64,000 nucleotides of DNA, taken from the NCBI GenBank assembly GCA_964649665.1, contig CAZYPU010000003.1, forward strand, positions 3,363 to 67,362, read 5' to 3'. The first letter of the stretch is position 1. Every line of letters begins with the position of its first letter. The notes under the pieces were generated by a model, which saw only the letters and a list, made by a program, of their open reading frames with translations, did not search any database and was not told the DNA's origin. A program made the position numbers and the translations under genes. Shown here piece by piece: positions 34,727 through 44,091 of this stretch. This stretch comes from CAZYPU01 sp964649665. Lineage in GTDB: Bacteria; Omnitrophota; Gorgyraeia; JABMRN01; RBG-13-46-9.

Positions 34727-34878
34727 CGTCATTGCGAGCCCCGACGAAGTTGGGGCGAAGCAACTTCAAGCGAAGAGATTACGGAGCCTGTTCCGAGCCT
34801 GTCGTCGAGATTGCTTCGGTGCCTTCGGCACTTCGCAATGACAGGCGAAGGAATCCCTTCGGCCCTCCTCGCAATGAC
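34727..34878. repeat. Composite CATTGCGAG palindromic repeats, copy 3
   Basis: This is a compound of the same repeat: CGTCATTGCGAG at the left end, GAGATTGCTTCGG and CACTTCGCAATGAC in the middle and CCTCGCAATGACGG at the right end. It looks like a full unit plus a second partial unit. It separates mrdA from rodA and would probably fold strongly in an mrdA-rodA transcript. The remaining 40 nt to rodA show nothing else. Confidence 0.9.
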
Positions 34879-34918
34879 GGAGAAGTAAAATGCTCAATTG
34901 TCTTGGCACTACGAATAT

Positions 34919-35989
34919 ATGAACAAACTTGACAAGGTTCTGTTGCTTGCTGTCGCGGCGATCCTGCTCATAGGCCTTGCGGTGCTTTACAGCGCCTCAA
35001 AGGAATATGGCCAGCAAAATATCGTTTTGCGCCAGGCCTTCTGGATTTTGTTCGGTGTCGCGCTTATGTTTGCGGCGACACGCATTGATTACCAGAGGTT
35101 CATAAGTATCTCGTACCTCGCGTACGGAGTAAATATATTACTTCTTGTTCTGGTATTGTTTTTCGGGAAGGCCGCCGGCGGCGCCCACAGGTGGATAAGT
35201 TTCGGCGCGTTCAACATTCAGCCTTCCGAGCTTGCCAAGATAACTCTTATCCTGGCGCTTTCGGCGTATATGAGCCGCAGGGAAGCACGCGCCGCGAAAA
35301 TAGGCTTTCCGCTCGGAGCTTTATTGATTGCCCTGCCGGCGTTCGTCCTTATTCTTATCGAACCGGACCTCGGAACAGCGCTGCTTCTTTTGCCGATAAC
35401 CCTTGCAATGCTCTTTGTGGCCGGCGCCAGGCTCAAACATCTCGCTGGTTTGATTTTTCTCGGTATCGCGTCACTCCCCATTGTCTGGCACTTCTTAAAG
35501 GGTTATCAGAAACAGAGGCTTTTTGTTTTTGTGAACCCGAATGCGGATCCCCTCGGGTCGGGGTATACCATAATCCAGTCAAAAATCGCCGTTGGCTCCG
35601 GAGGGCTTTTCGGAAAAGGATGGCTTGGCGGCACGCAGAACCAGCTGAATTTTCTGCCGGAGCGCCATACGGATTTTATATTTTCAGTCGTAGGGGAAGA
35701 ATGGGGTTTTTTTGGCGCGCTGATTCTGATGCTTCTCTACGCCCTCGTTATATACAGAGGCGCAAAAATTATCGGAACAACCCCGGATACGTACGGTAGT
35801 CTGATGGCCGCGGGTTTTGTGGCACTTTTTTTTCTCCAGGTTGTCATAAACGTCGGCATGACAATGGGTTTTTTGCCTGTCGTAGGCCTTACCCTGCCGC
35901 TTATAAGCTATGGCGGGTCGAGTCTCGCGGCGACGCTGGTATGTATCGGTCTCTTGCTTAACATAGGTATGCGGCGGCCGCTCTTCTGA
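34919..35989 (+). CDS. rodA: Elongation SEDS glycosyltransferase RodA
   Basis: The protein has 356 residues and about ten transmembrane helices. SEDS motifs are AAGGAHRWISFGAFNIQPSE, GEEWGFFG and GLTLPLISYGGSS near the C-terminus. RodA polymerises lipid II for elongation with PBP2. I chose ATG 34919 because its N-terminus matches SEDS proteins; an in-frame ATG at 34898 would add seven residues. Confidence 0.94.
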   Translation: MNKLDKVLLLAVAAILLIGLAVLYSASKEYGQQNIVLRQAFWILFGVALMFAATRIDYQRFISISYLAYGVNILLLVLVLFFGKAAGGAHRWISFGAFNIQPSELAKITLILALSAYMSRREARAAKIGFPLGALLIALPAFVLILIEPDLGTALLLLPITLAMLFVAGARLKHLAGLIFLGIASLPIVWHFLKGYQKQRLFVFVNPNADPLGSGYTIIQSKIAVGSGGLFGKGWLGGTQNQLNFLPERHTDFIFSVVGEEWGFFGALILMLLYALVIYRGAKIIGTTPDTYGSLMAAGFVALFFLQVVINVGMTMGFLPVVGLTLPLISYGGSSLAATLVCIGLLLNIGMRRPLF

Positions 35990-36065
35990 GGCATGGGCCG
36001 GGGGCTGCGAGTTGCGGGCAAGGGGAAGTCCATAGCCTTAAGCGCACGGCCCGCGGCTCGGGACA

Positions 36066-36094
36066 TTGACAAAACAGCATATATCAAGTATACT
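36066..36094 (+). promoter_or_regulatory. Promoter of the GGDEF-protein/pilus genes
   Basis: A near-consensus TTGACA at 36066-36071, a 17-nt spacer and TATACT at 36089-36094, with AAGGAG and the ATG 31 nt downstream. It may serve the whole run from the GGDEF protein through pilC. Confidence 0.85.
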
Positions 36095-36124
36095 TGCAGG
36101 ATAAACGGTAAAAAGGAGTAAAAA

Positions 36125-37570
36125 ATGAAGAGATTTTCAATCTTAAAAAAGCTTTCGCTGCTGCCGCAGGGAATACGGTACAAGCTGCTGATTGCCTTCA
36201 GCCTGATGTCCGTCATACCGCTTCTTGTCATAGGGTACCTTGTAAATAATTTCTTGTTGCTGGAAACAAATGTCACGCTCGGCCAGGTGAGTGTCGTAGT
36301 GCTTTTCTGTGTTATCGTGGCGTGGCTCGGGCTATTTCTCGCGAAAGACATAATGGAGCGTGTCATAGATATAGCCCTGGAAGCCAAGATCATTACGAAC
36401 GGAAATTTCGACAGAAAAATTTCCGTGCGCACTGACGATGAAATCGGCCAGATCGGCGAGGCGATAAACTTTCTTACCAAAAAGATAAAAACGAACATGG
36501 CCGACCTTAAGGATTACCAGGGCAAGATGAGGGAGGTAAACATGGACATACAAAGGAGGGTTTCGGTTTTGTCCAACCTCATTCAGATAGGCGAGCTTAT
36601 TTCCTCCTCTGTTAAGCTGGACAGCATACTGGAGCTTGTGGCAGGCAAGTTAGCTCAAATTTATGAAAACGGGTTCGCGGCTTTATATTACTCTTCGTCC
36701 GCCGAGAGCAAGCAGTATATCCTGAAGGCCTCGTGCAATTTAGAGGGCAAGGACCTCTTGGCCGAGCCGGTGGAGGAAGGCAGGGGGCTTCTGGGAAAAG
36801 CGCTTATCCGGCGAAAGCATATTACGGTAGACGCCTCGACAAGATTTTCCTCGGTGGAACAGCAATTCAAAGCAAAATATAAATGCGAAAACATGGTTGC
36901 CTATCCCATAGTTGTTTCCAGAGATGTTCGGGTGCTCATAGTTGCCGGCAACGACATGAAGAATTTTACGTATACAAGCGATGATATAGGGATAATCAAG
37001 GTTTTTGCGGAACAAATCTCGATAGCCATAGAGAACGATATTCTTTTAAAGAAAGCCGAGAAACTGGAGATAAAAGATGACCTAACCGGCCTTTTCAACA
37101 AAACCTATATCCTAAATCGCCTGAAAGAAGAAATAGAGCGATCCGTTGTTTCGCAGAGGCCGTGCGCATTCATTCTTATGGGCATTGATGATTTCAAGGA
37201 ATATGAAGACAAAAATGGAACGCCACAGGCCGAGATAACCCTCAGAAAAATTGCCGCTTTTATGACCCAGATTTCAAAGCCGCTGGGAAAGCCCGGCGTA
37301 ATCGACAGGGATACATTCGCCCTTATACTGCCGGAGGTAAACAAGAAGGAAGCGATGGAAATTGCGGAAAACGCGAGGAAAAAAATAGAAAAACTTGAGC
37401 TTTCTTCCGAGAAGGCCGACAGGGTAACCGCTTCGGGCGGAGTGAGCGAGAACCCCCTTGACGGCGCGAATCTGGATGAGATTCTTGAGAAGGCGAAGGA
37501 CGCGCTCGCCAGGGCCAGGCAAAAAGGAAAAAATAGAGTCGTAGGCGAGGGGCATAGCTCGAAGGACTAA
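36125..37570 (+). CDS. HAMP-GAF protein with degenerate GGDEF domain
   Basis: The protein has 481 residues. Two transmembrane helices (about 20-40 and 56-76) are followed by a HAMP region (about 80-130), a GAF-like domain (about 150-310) and a GGDEF-fold domain (about 318-475). The start of the latter is normal (DDLTGLFNKTYILNRL and the metal-binding-type GIDDFKEY), but the active loop reads DRDTF at 394-398 in place of GGDEF, so diguanylate cyclase activity is unlikely. No I-site RxxD is evident. It precedes pilT directly and may be an input module for the pilus. Confidence 0.85.
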   Translation: MKRFSILKKLSLLPQGIRYKLLIAFSLMSVIPLLVIGYLVNNFLLLETNVTLGQVSVVVLFCVIVAWLGLFLAKDIMERVIDIALEAKIITNGNFDRKISVRTDDEIGQIGEAINFLTKKIKTNMADLKDYQGKMREVNMDIQRRVSVLSNLIQIGELISSSVKLDSILELVAGKLAQIYENGFAALYYSSSAESKQYILKASCNLEGKDLLAEPVEEGRGLLGKALIRRKHITVDASTRFSSVEQQFKAKYKCENMVAYPIVVSRDVRVLIVAGNDMKNFTYTSDDIGIIKVFAEQISIAIENDILLKKAEKLEIKDDLTGLFNKTYILNRLKEEIERSVVSQRPCAFILMGIDDFKEYEDKNGTPQAEITLRKIAAFMTQISKPLGKPGVIDRDTFALILPEVNKKEAMEIAENARKKIEKLELSSEKADRVTASGGVSENPLDGANLDEILEKAKDALARARQKGKNRVVGEGHSSKD

Positions 37571-37602
37571 CCTACGAGAGACGACAAGAAGGGGAGCAGC
37601 GG

Positions 37603-38670
37603 ATGAAGGTAGACATAAGAAGTTTGCTTAAGGTCATGATGCAGAAAAACGCCTCGGACCTGCATGTTACGGCAAATTCGCCGGTGCATTTCAGGATAGA
37701 CGAAAGGCTTTACCCGGTGGATAAAAGGATCCTGGGCCGCGAGGACACTATGGAGAGCGTGTATGCGCTCCTCAAGCCCGAGCAGATAAAACAGTTCGAG
37801 AGGAACTGGGAACTGGATTTTTCTTTCGAAATCCAGGATCTGGCGCGTTTCAGAGTAAATGTTTTTTACCAGAGGGAAGCGGTGGGTTGCGCCATAAGAC
37901 TTATCCCGTTTGAAATAATGACGTTCGAGCAGTGCGGCATTCCGATGGGGGTAGTAATCGACCTTTGCGCCAAGCCGAAAGGGCTCGTACTTGTTACGGG
38001 GGCCACGGGGAGCGGAAAATCCACCACTCTTGCCTCGATGATAGATTTCATAAACCAGCGCAGGGAGTGCCACATTGTAACAATTGAAGATCCGATCGAG
38101 TTCGTACATAAAAACAAAAAATCTATCGTGGACCAGAGAGAGGTTTACAGGGATACCCATTCCTTTGATACTTCTTTGAAACACGTATTAAGGCAGGATC
38201 CGGATGTCATACTGATAGGCGAGATGAGGGACCTCGAGACAATAAAAAGCGCTTTGATAATCGCCGAAACCGGGCACCTGGTTTTTGCTACACTGCACAC
38301 TTCGGACGCCGCCCAAACAATAAACAGGGTAATCGACGTATTTCCCGCCCACCAGCAGCAGCAGATAAGAACGCAGCTTTCGTTTGTTCTTCTCGCTGTT
38401 CTTTCGCAGCAGCTGATTCCGAAAGCCGCCGGCCTGGGCAGAGTTCTCGGCACAGAGGTTCTCATCGCCACGTCGGCGGTCAGGAGCCTTATACGCGAGG
38501 GAAAAATTCACCAGATATATTCCGTCATACAGACCTCGCAGAGAAGCGGTATGAAGACGATGAATCAGTCGCTCGCGGAACTGTGCAACAGGGGCATCGT
38601 ATCCCATGAGTTGTGCCTGTACAAGACCACGAATCCGGATGAATTTGAAAAACTGATCAAAGAGAGGTAG
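37603..38670 (+). CDS. pilT: Type IV pilus retraction ATPase PilT
   Basis: The protein has 355 residues and is a hexameric secretion ATPase that drives pilus retraction and twitching. The N-terminal KNASDLHVTANSPVHFRI is the PilT PAS-like domain. Walker A is GATGSGKSTT (K139), the Asp box/Walker B region is RQDPDVILIGEMRDLETI, and the His box is ETGHLVFATLHT. The PilT-specific C-terminal AIRAGK-like motif is not obvious, so PilU-like function is possible. It starts 32 nt after the GGDEF gene behind AAGGGGAGC. Confidence 0.94.
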   Translation: MKVDIRSLLKVMMQKNASDLHVTANSPVHFRIDERLYPVDKRILGREDTMESVYALLKPEQIKQFERNWELDFSFEIQDLARFRVNVFYQREAVGCAIRLIPFEIMTFEQCGIPMGVVIDLCAKPKGLVLVTGATGSGKSTTLASMIDFINQRRECHIVTIEDPIEFVHKNKKSIVDQREVYRDTHSFDTSLKHVLRQDPDVILIGEMRDLETIKSALIIAETGHLVFATLHTSDAAQTINRVIDVFPAHQQQQIRTQLSFVLLAVLSQQLIPKAAGLGRVLGTEVLIATSAVRSLIREGKIHQIYSVIQTSQRSGMKTMNQSLAELCNRGIVSHELCLYKTTNPDEFEKLIKER

Positions 38671-38677
38671 CAGGTTT

Positions 38678-39133
38678 ATGCTTCCGTTCAAACGCCTTGT
38701 AAAAAAGCAGCTGGGGGAACTTCTGATAGAGAGGGGGCTTATCACTAAGACCCAGCTCGATAAAGCGTTGGAGGTGCAGCGGCAGAAAGGCGGCCTCATA
38801 GGGCAGATTCTCGTCGTATTGGGATTTACCAGGGAAGAGGAGATAGCGCAGGCCCTGACCGTGCAGTATGGATTCCCTTACCTGCCCCTTGCGAACTATG
38901 AACTCTCGAAAAACATTGTGCAGCTCATACCTGAAAACGTAGCCCGCCAGTATTGCCTGATGGCCGTAGATAAAATAGGGGACACGCTCACGGTCGCCAC
39001 GGCGAATCCCCTAAACGTAAAAGCGATCGAAGACATAGAACTCTTAACCAAGTGCAACGTGCAGGTATTCGTCAGCACCATGACGGATATCTCAAACGCA
39101 ATTGCAAAATTCTACGCCAAAGAAAAAAAATAA
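38678..39133 (+). CDS. Stand-alone MshEN/GspE N-terminal domain protein
   Basis: The protein has 151 residues and contains only the GspE/PilB N-terminal (MshEN) region with no ATPase domain. The tandem motifs LGELLIERGLITKTQLDKAL and IGQILVVLGFTREEEIAQAL resemble the pair that binds cyclic di-GMP in MshE, although the first RLG is QLG. It lies between pilT and two pilB paralogues, each with its own copy of this domain. It may be a cyclic di-GMP sensor acting on the motor; that is inference. Confidence 0.85.
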   Translation: MLPFKRLVKKQLGELLIERGLITKTQLDKALEVQRQKGGLIGQILVVLGFTREEEIAQALTVQYGFPYLPLANYELSKNIVQLIPENVARQYCLMAVDKIGDTLTVATANPLNVKAIEDIELLTKCNVQVFVSTMTDISNAIAKFYAKEKK

Positions 39134-40867
39134 ATGCGCGATGACATCCTATCCATAAAAGACAGGGTAATGGATACCCTTTGCAAAAAAAAGCTCCTTG
39201 TCGAAAATGATATTAAAAAAGCCCTCACTATACAGAAAGAAAAGGGCGGCAAGCTGAGCGACATACTGGTCGGCATGGGCCTTGTTTCAAGAAACGACCT
39301 TATTTCCGCCTTAAGCGAAGAACTCGGCATCCCGCCTATTGACCTCTCGCGTTATAAAATTTCCCCCGAGGTGATAAAGTTTCTCCCAAAGAAAGTGGCA
39401 AAAAACTACCATGTTTTACCGGTTTCGAAAATAGGTGAATTTTTGACGATAGCTATCGCCGACCCGCTTAACGTATTCGCCACCGATGACATAGCCGCCA
39501 TTACCGGCTGCAAGATAAGCGTTGTCATAGCGGGCGAAAAAGACATAGACGAGGGCATAGCCGAATATTACGAGGCCGGCACGCATGAGGCGATCGAAAA
39601 GATTATAGACGGCATGGAATCCGAAGGTGACATAGAGGTGGTGGAGGAAACCGAGGATGCCGCTTCGGCCTTGCAGCTTGTAAAACTCATTCAAGATGCT
39701 CCGGTTGTCAAAATTACAAATATGCTGCTTGCCGCAGGCGTTAAAGCGCGGGCAAGCGATATTTTGATAGAGCCGCTTGAGAATACTCTGAGGGTAAGGT
39801 ATAGGATAGACGGTATTTTGCAGGAAGCGCAGCATTCGCCGAAGAAAATCCACTCCGCGATTGTTTCCCGGTTAAAGGTTATATCGAATTTGAACATAGC
39901 CGAAAGGCGGCTTCCGCAGGACGGCCGCTTCAAAGCCAGAATAGACAACAAGGAGGTCGACTTCAGAATTTCCGTCATACCCTCCTCAAACGGTGAAAAG
40001 GTGGCGCTCAGGATATTGGACAAAGCTCAGGCGATGCTCGACCTGACTAAGCTCGGTTTCGAAGGAGAAAACCTGGAAAAACTAAAAAAAGCCGCCGCGA
40101 AGCCGCACGGAATGATCCTTTTGTGCGGGCCGACGGGATGCGGTAAAACAACCACCCTTTATTCTATATTGAAATTAGTGGATTCTCCGGAAAAGAACAT
40201 AATTACAGCCGAGGATCCGGTGGAATACCAGCTGGAAGGCATAAATCAGCTTACGGTGAGGCCGAGCCTGAACCTTACTTTTGCCAGCAGTCTGCGTTCA
40301 TTTCTACGGCAGGACCCGGATATTATAATGGTCGGCGAGATAAGGGATTTTGAAACCGTGGATATAGCGATTAAGGCGGCCCTGACCGGGCATCTTGTTT
40401 TGAGCACACTGCATACGACGACCGCCAGCGGTTCCGTGGTGCGTCTGGTCAACATGGGGGTGGAGCCGTTTCTTATAACCTCGAGCATGATCCTGGTGGC
40501 TGCGCAGCGCCTTGTCCGCAGGATTTGCGAAAACTGCAAGGAGCCGCATAGGATTGACGAGGTAACTTCAAAGAAACTCGGACTTAAACCCGGCGCGAAA
40601 AACACCGCTTACAGGGGTAAGGGCTGCAAGACGTGCCGGGATACGGGATATAAAGGAAGAATAGGCCTGATGGAAACACTCCCACTATCACCGGAGGTCC
40701 GCCGCTTTATTCTGGAGAAGTCCCAGGAGCACTTAATAAGGGAACAGGCGCGCAGAGAAGGAATGAGTACACTGCGAGAAAACGGCGTAAAAAAAATTCT
40801 GTGCGGCGAAACTACCATAGAAGAAGTGCTGCGCGTTACCGTAGGGGATCAGGATATTCCGCTTTAG
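39134..40867 (+). CDS. pilB: Type IV pilus assembly ATPase PilB, paralogue 1
   Basis: The protein has 577 residues: an MshEN domain (about 1-150), a linker, and a GspE/PilB ATPase. Walker A is GPTGCGKTTT (K338), the Asp box is in ITAEDPVEYQLEGI, Walker B in RQDPDIIMVGEIRDFETVD and the His box in TGHLVLSTLHTTTA. The tetracysteine zinc motif is CENC ... CKTC. It powers pilin polymerisation. The ATG follows the stop of the MshEN gene without a gap, so the genes are coupled. Confidence 0.95.
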   Translation: MRDDILSIKDRVMDTLCKKKLLVENDIKKALTIQKEKGGKLSDILVGMGLVSRNDLISALSEELGIPPIDLSRYKISPEVIKFLPKKVAKNYHVLPVSKIGEFLTIAIADPLNVFATDDIAAITGCKISVVIAGEKDIDEGIAEYYEAGTHEAIEKIIDGMESEGDIEVVEETEDAASALQLVKLIQDAPVVKITNMLLAAGVKARASDILIEPLENTLRVRYRIDGILQEAQHSPKKIHSAIVSRLKVISNLNIAERRLPQDGRFKARIDNKEVDFRISVIPSSNGEKVALRILDKAQAMLDLTKLGFEGENLEKLKKAAAKPHGMILLCGPTGCGKTTTLYSILKLVDSPEKNIITAEDPVEYQLEGINQLTVRPSLNLTFASSLRSFLRQDPDIIMVGEIRDFETVDIAIKAALTGHLVLSTLHTTTASGSVVRLVNMGVEPFLITSSMILVAAQRLVRRICENCKEPHRIDEVTSKKLGLKPGAKNTAYRGKGCKTCRDTGYKGRIGLMETLPLSPEVRRFILEKSQEHLIREQARREGMSTLRENGVKKILCGETTIEEVLRVTVGDQDIPL

Positions 40868-40876
40868 CAGGCACTA

Positions 40877-42756
40877 ATGAAAAAAAAGACGATATCGGAT
40901 AAGCTTTTAGACCTCCTCCAGGAGAATAATATTCTGANNNNNNNNNNNNNNNNNNNNNNNNNNNNNNNNNNNNNNNNNNNNNNNNNNNNNNNNNNNNNNN
41001 NNNNNNNNNNNNNNNNNNNNNNNNNNNNNNNNNNNNNAAAAAGACGATATCGGATAAGCTTTTAGACCTCCTCCAGGAGAATAATATTCTGAGCAAGGAC
41101 CAGCTTAAAAAAGTTGTAAATATCCATAAAAAGCGCGGCGGCAGCATAGGCAAGATTCTGATCGGGGAAAGAATCATTTCGCATAAGGACCTTATGATGT
41201 TTTTAAGCGAGCAGCTGGATATACCGCCGATGGACCTTTCGAAGTACAGAGTGGATCCCCAAATAGCGAAACTCATTCCTGAAAAACTGGCCTTCAAATA
41301 TAACCTGATCCCGATGTCTAAAATCGGCAATACCCTTACCGTTGCCATGTCAGATCCCACGGATGTTCTCGCCATCGATGATATAAAAATGATGCTCCCC
41401 GGCGGCATAGAGAATATTGATATCATTATCGCCGCCGGAAACGACATAAAAGATGCCTTGACGAAGACATTCGGCGCGCCTGCCGAAGATCTCTCTGCGG
41501 TAATGAAGGATGTCGGCAGCGAAAACGTGGAGGTCCTTGAAGAGGAAAGATTAGACGTAAGCGAGATTACCGCCGAGAGCAAGAGCGCCCCTATCGTCAA
41601 AATCGTTTCGCTTATATTGAACGAGGCGCTAAGGGCAAGGGCGAGCGATATTCATATCGAGCCTTGCGAAAGAGATTTAAGGGTAAGATACAGGATTGAC
41701 GGGGCGCTTCGCGAGGCGCTCAGGCTGCCAAAAAAAAACCAGAACGCCGTTATCGCAAGGCTAAAGATTATGTCGAAGCTGGACATAACCGAAACCAGGG
41801 TTCCGCAGGACGGGCGTTTTAGAATAAAACTGGGCCAGAAGAAGATGGATTTCAGGGTAAGCATTTTGCCGATAGCCTTCGGCAATAAAATTGTTCTCAG
41901 GGCCCTGGACAAAGCGAACCTGGATGTAGGGCTGGATAAGCTGGGTTTTTTTGAGAAACCGCTTTTAGCGTTTAAAAAAGCGCTTGAGCGGCCTTTCGGC
42001 ATGATTCTTTTAACGGGCCCTACGGGAAGCGGTAAATCCACGACACTTTACTCCATTGTCAACAAGCTGAACACCCCCGAGAGAAATATCGTTACGATAG
42101 AGGATCCGGTCGAGTACGAGGTCGAAGGCATAACCCAAATCCAGGCAAACACCGATATCGGTCTGACATTCGCCAACGGCCTGCGATCGGTCTTAAGACA
42201 GAGTCCCGATATAGTCATGGTGGGGGAAATAAGAGATTTCGAAACCGCCGACATCGCTATTAAAGCGGCCCTGACTGGCCAGATCGTTTTGAGTACGCTG
42301 CACACCAACGACGCCGCCGGCGCCATAACAAGGCTTGTAGACATGGGGGTTGAGCCGTTTCTCATAGCCGCAAGCCTCATTCTAACCGCGGCGCAGCGCC
42401 TGCAGCGAAAGATCTGCCCCAGGTGCAAAGAGCCGGTCGATATCCCGCGCTCCGTATTGGAAAGGATAGGTGGTAACATAAATATCGACGCCCTTATGAA
42501 GCGAAAACCCTTTTATCACGGCAAGGGCTGCCCCCGCTGCAATAATACCGGATATATGGGCAGAATGGGGGTTCTAGAGTCGCTGCCGATAGACGACGCT
42601 ATAAGGGACATGATCATAAGGAGGGTCCCGAACGACGAGGTGAAAAAATACGCCGTTTCACGCGGAATGATGACGCTTAGAGACAGCGCGTTGGAGAACT
42701 TTGCCGCGGGCCTGACAACGCTGGAAGAAGCCTTAAGGATAACCACGGAGGAGTAA
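40877..42756 (+). CDS. pilB: Type IV pilus assembly ATPase PilB, paralogue 2 (scaffold gap inside)
   Basis: The frame starts at ATG 40877, runs to 40937, is broken by 100 N's, and resumes at 41038 with the same 55 nt repeated before continuing to TAA/TAG at 42756. Collapsing the duplicate and the N's gives one clean frame of 575 codons beginning MKKKTISDKLLDLLQ. It has an MshEN region, Walker A GPTGSGKSTT, Walker B RQSPDIVMVGEIRDFETAD, LSTLHTNDAAG and two zinc CPRC pairs. Residues differ widely from paralogue 1, so this is a true second gene. Read literally the frame is broken; that is an assembly effect. Confidence 0.93.
40938..41037. other. Scaffold gap of 100 N's with duplicated flank
   Basis: Exactly 100 N's. 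The 55 nt before it (40883-40937) equal the 55 nt after it (41038-41092). The contig ends therefore overlap by 55 nt, and the true gap is negative. Confidence 0.97.
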
Positions 42757-42761
42757 GGGCA

Positions 42762-43982
42762 ATGACGAAATACAAATATGTGGCTAAGGACAAATCTGGA
42801 AAAACCCTGAAGGGCCTTGTTGATGTGCCGTCAAGGGATGCCGCTATTCAGTCGCTGCGGGCAAAGGCCCTAACGATAATTTCTCTCGAAGAAGGTAGAA
42901 AGTCGGGGCTTTCGTTCGGGATTTTCAGTAAAATAATGAAGAAAAAAGTAAAGGTTGATGACCTCGTCATTTTTTCCCGTCAGCTTGCCACGATGGTTGA
43001 CGCGGGTATCCCGCTTGTGACCGCGCTCGACATTCTGGCCGAACAGATCGAGCACCCGGTATTTAAGCAGGTTGTCTCCATGATCCGCGATGATGTGGAA
43101 ACGGGCTCGAGTCTGTCTGAGGCATTGACCAAACATGCGAACGTTTTTTCGTCCCTTTTCATTAACATGGTGAGGGCAGGTGAATCAAGCGGCATGTTAG
43201 ACGAAATACTGGACCGTCTTGCCGGGTATCTCGAGAAAACAAGCACCCTGCAGAAAAAGATAAAGGCGGCTTTGGTGTATCCCGTAGCGGTGACGTTTAT
43301 GGCGATCGCAATAACCGTATTTTTGCTGATAAAGGTGGTCCCTGTTTTCGGTGACATATACACGGGGTTCGGCGCCAAATTACCTGTCCCCACGCAGATC
43401 ATGCTCAACATAAGCAATATCATGCGTAGGTATTTTTACCTGGTCATAGGCCTTCTCGCTCTGGGTATTTTCTTTCTGAAGAGGTATGCCAAAACAGAAA
43501 AGGGGAATATGGTGTTGGATAACCTTAAGCTGAAAATGCCCATATTCGGCACCCTTGCGAGAAAGGTGGCGGTAGGCAAATTTACGAGGACCCTTTCCAC
43601 ACTCATACGAAGCGGCGTCCCCATTCTGAATTCCCTTGAGATTGTCAGTAAAACGTCGGGAAATCGTGTCATGGAAATGGCGGTTAATAGTGTCCGGGCC
43701 AACATAAAAGAGGGGGAGCCGATCGCGGATCCGCTGGCGAGAAGCGGGGTATTTCCGCCGATGGTGGTGCGCATGGTTTCCGTGGGGGAGCAGACGGGCG
43801 AGCTTGAGAAGATGTTGACGAAAATAGCGGATTTTTACGATGAACAAGTAGACGCGGCCGTGAGCGGCCTTACGAGCCTTATCGAACCCCTCATTATAGC
43901 GTTTCTCGGGATCGTTATAGGCGGTATTGTTATCTGTATGTTCCTGCCCATATTGAAAATTACCACCCTCGTCGGGAACTAG
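42762..43982 (+). CDS. pilC: Type IV pilus platform protein PilC
   Basis: The protein has 406 residues and is a polytopic inner-membrane protein of the GspF/PilC family. It has two repeated GspF domains: FSRQLATMVDAGIPLVTALDIL with GESSGMLDEILDRLA, and FTRTLSTLIRSGVPILNSLEIV with GEQTGELEKMLTKIADFY. Three membrane segments end with AFLGIVIGGIVICMFLPILK. It couples ATPase motion to pilin assembly and follows pilB by 5 nt. Confidence 0.96.
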   Translation: MTKYKYVAKDKSGKTLKGLVDVPSRDAAIQSLRAKALTIISLEEGRKSGLSFGIFSKIMKKKVKVDDLVIFSRQLATMVDAGIPLVTALDILAEQIEHPVFKQVVSMIRDDVETGSSLSEALTKHANVFSSLFINMVRAGESSGMLDEILDRLAGYLEKTSTLQKKIKAALVYPVAVTFMAIAITVFLLIKVVPVFGDIYTGFGAKLPVPTQIMLNISNIMRRYFYLVIGLLALGIFFLKRYAKTEKGNMVLDNLKLKMPIFGTLARKVAVGKFTRTLSTLIRSGVPILNSLEIVSKTSGNRVMEMAVNSVRANIKEGEPIADPLARSGVFPPMVVRMVSVGEQTGELEKMLTKIADFYDEQVDAAVSGLTSLIEPLIIAFLGIVIGGIVICMFLPILKITTLVGN

Positions 43983-43990
43983 CCCCTGAT

Positions 43991-44015
43991 GCCAAAGGTG
44001 CCTGGCACCTTTGGC
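43991..44015. repeat. GGTGCC palindrome, single copy
   Basis: A 25-nt palindrome with 12-bp arms (left arm GCCAAAGGTGCC, right arm GGCACCTTTGGC) and one central base. It shares the core of the pair at 1638-1695 and lies between pilC and the pilin promoter, where it could act as a terminator-like hairpin. Confidence 0.9.
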
Positions 44016-44037
44016 CTTTACTACCCTTTGCCCTGCC

Positions 44038-44066
44038 TTGACAATCGGCGGGTTCTGTGGTATACT
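44038..44066 (+). promoter_or_regulatory. Promoter of the major pilin
   Basis: TTGACA at 44038-44043, 17 nt and TATACT at 44061-44066, among the strongest matches in the window and consistent with high expression of a structural pilin. Confidence 0.88.
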
Positions 44067-44091
44067 TAAGACAAATGGATGTCCCTTGAGA

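Noticed and set aside
40883..41092. 55-nt direct repeat around the N gap as a biological duplication
   Set aside because: Exact identity at both contig ends with a fixed 100-N spacer is an assembly overlap.
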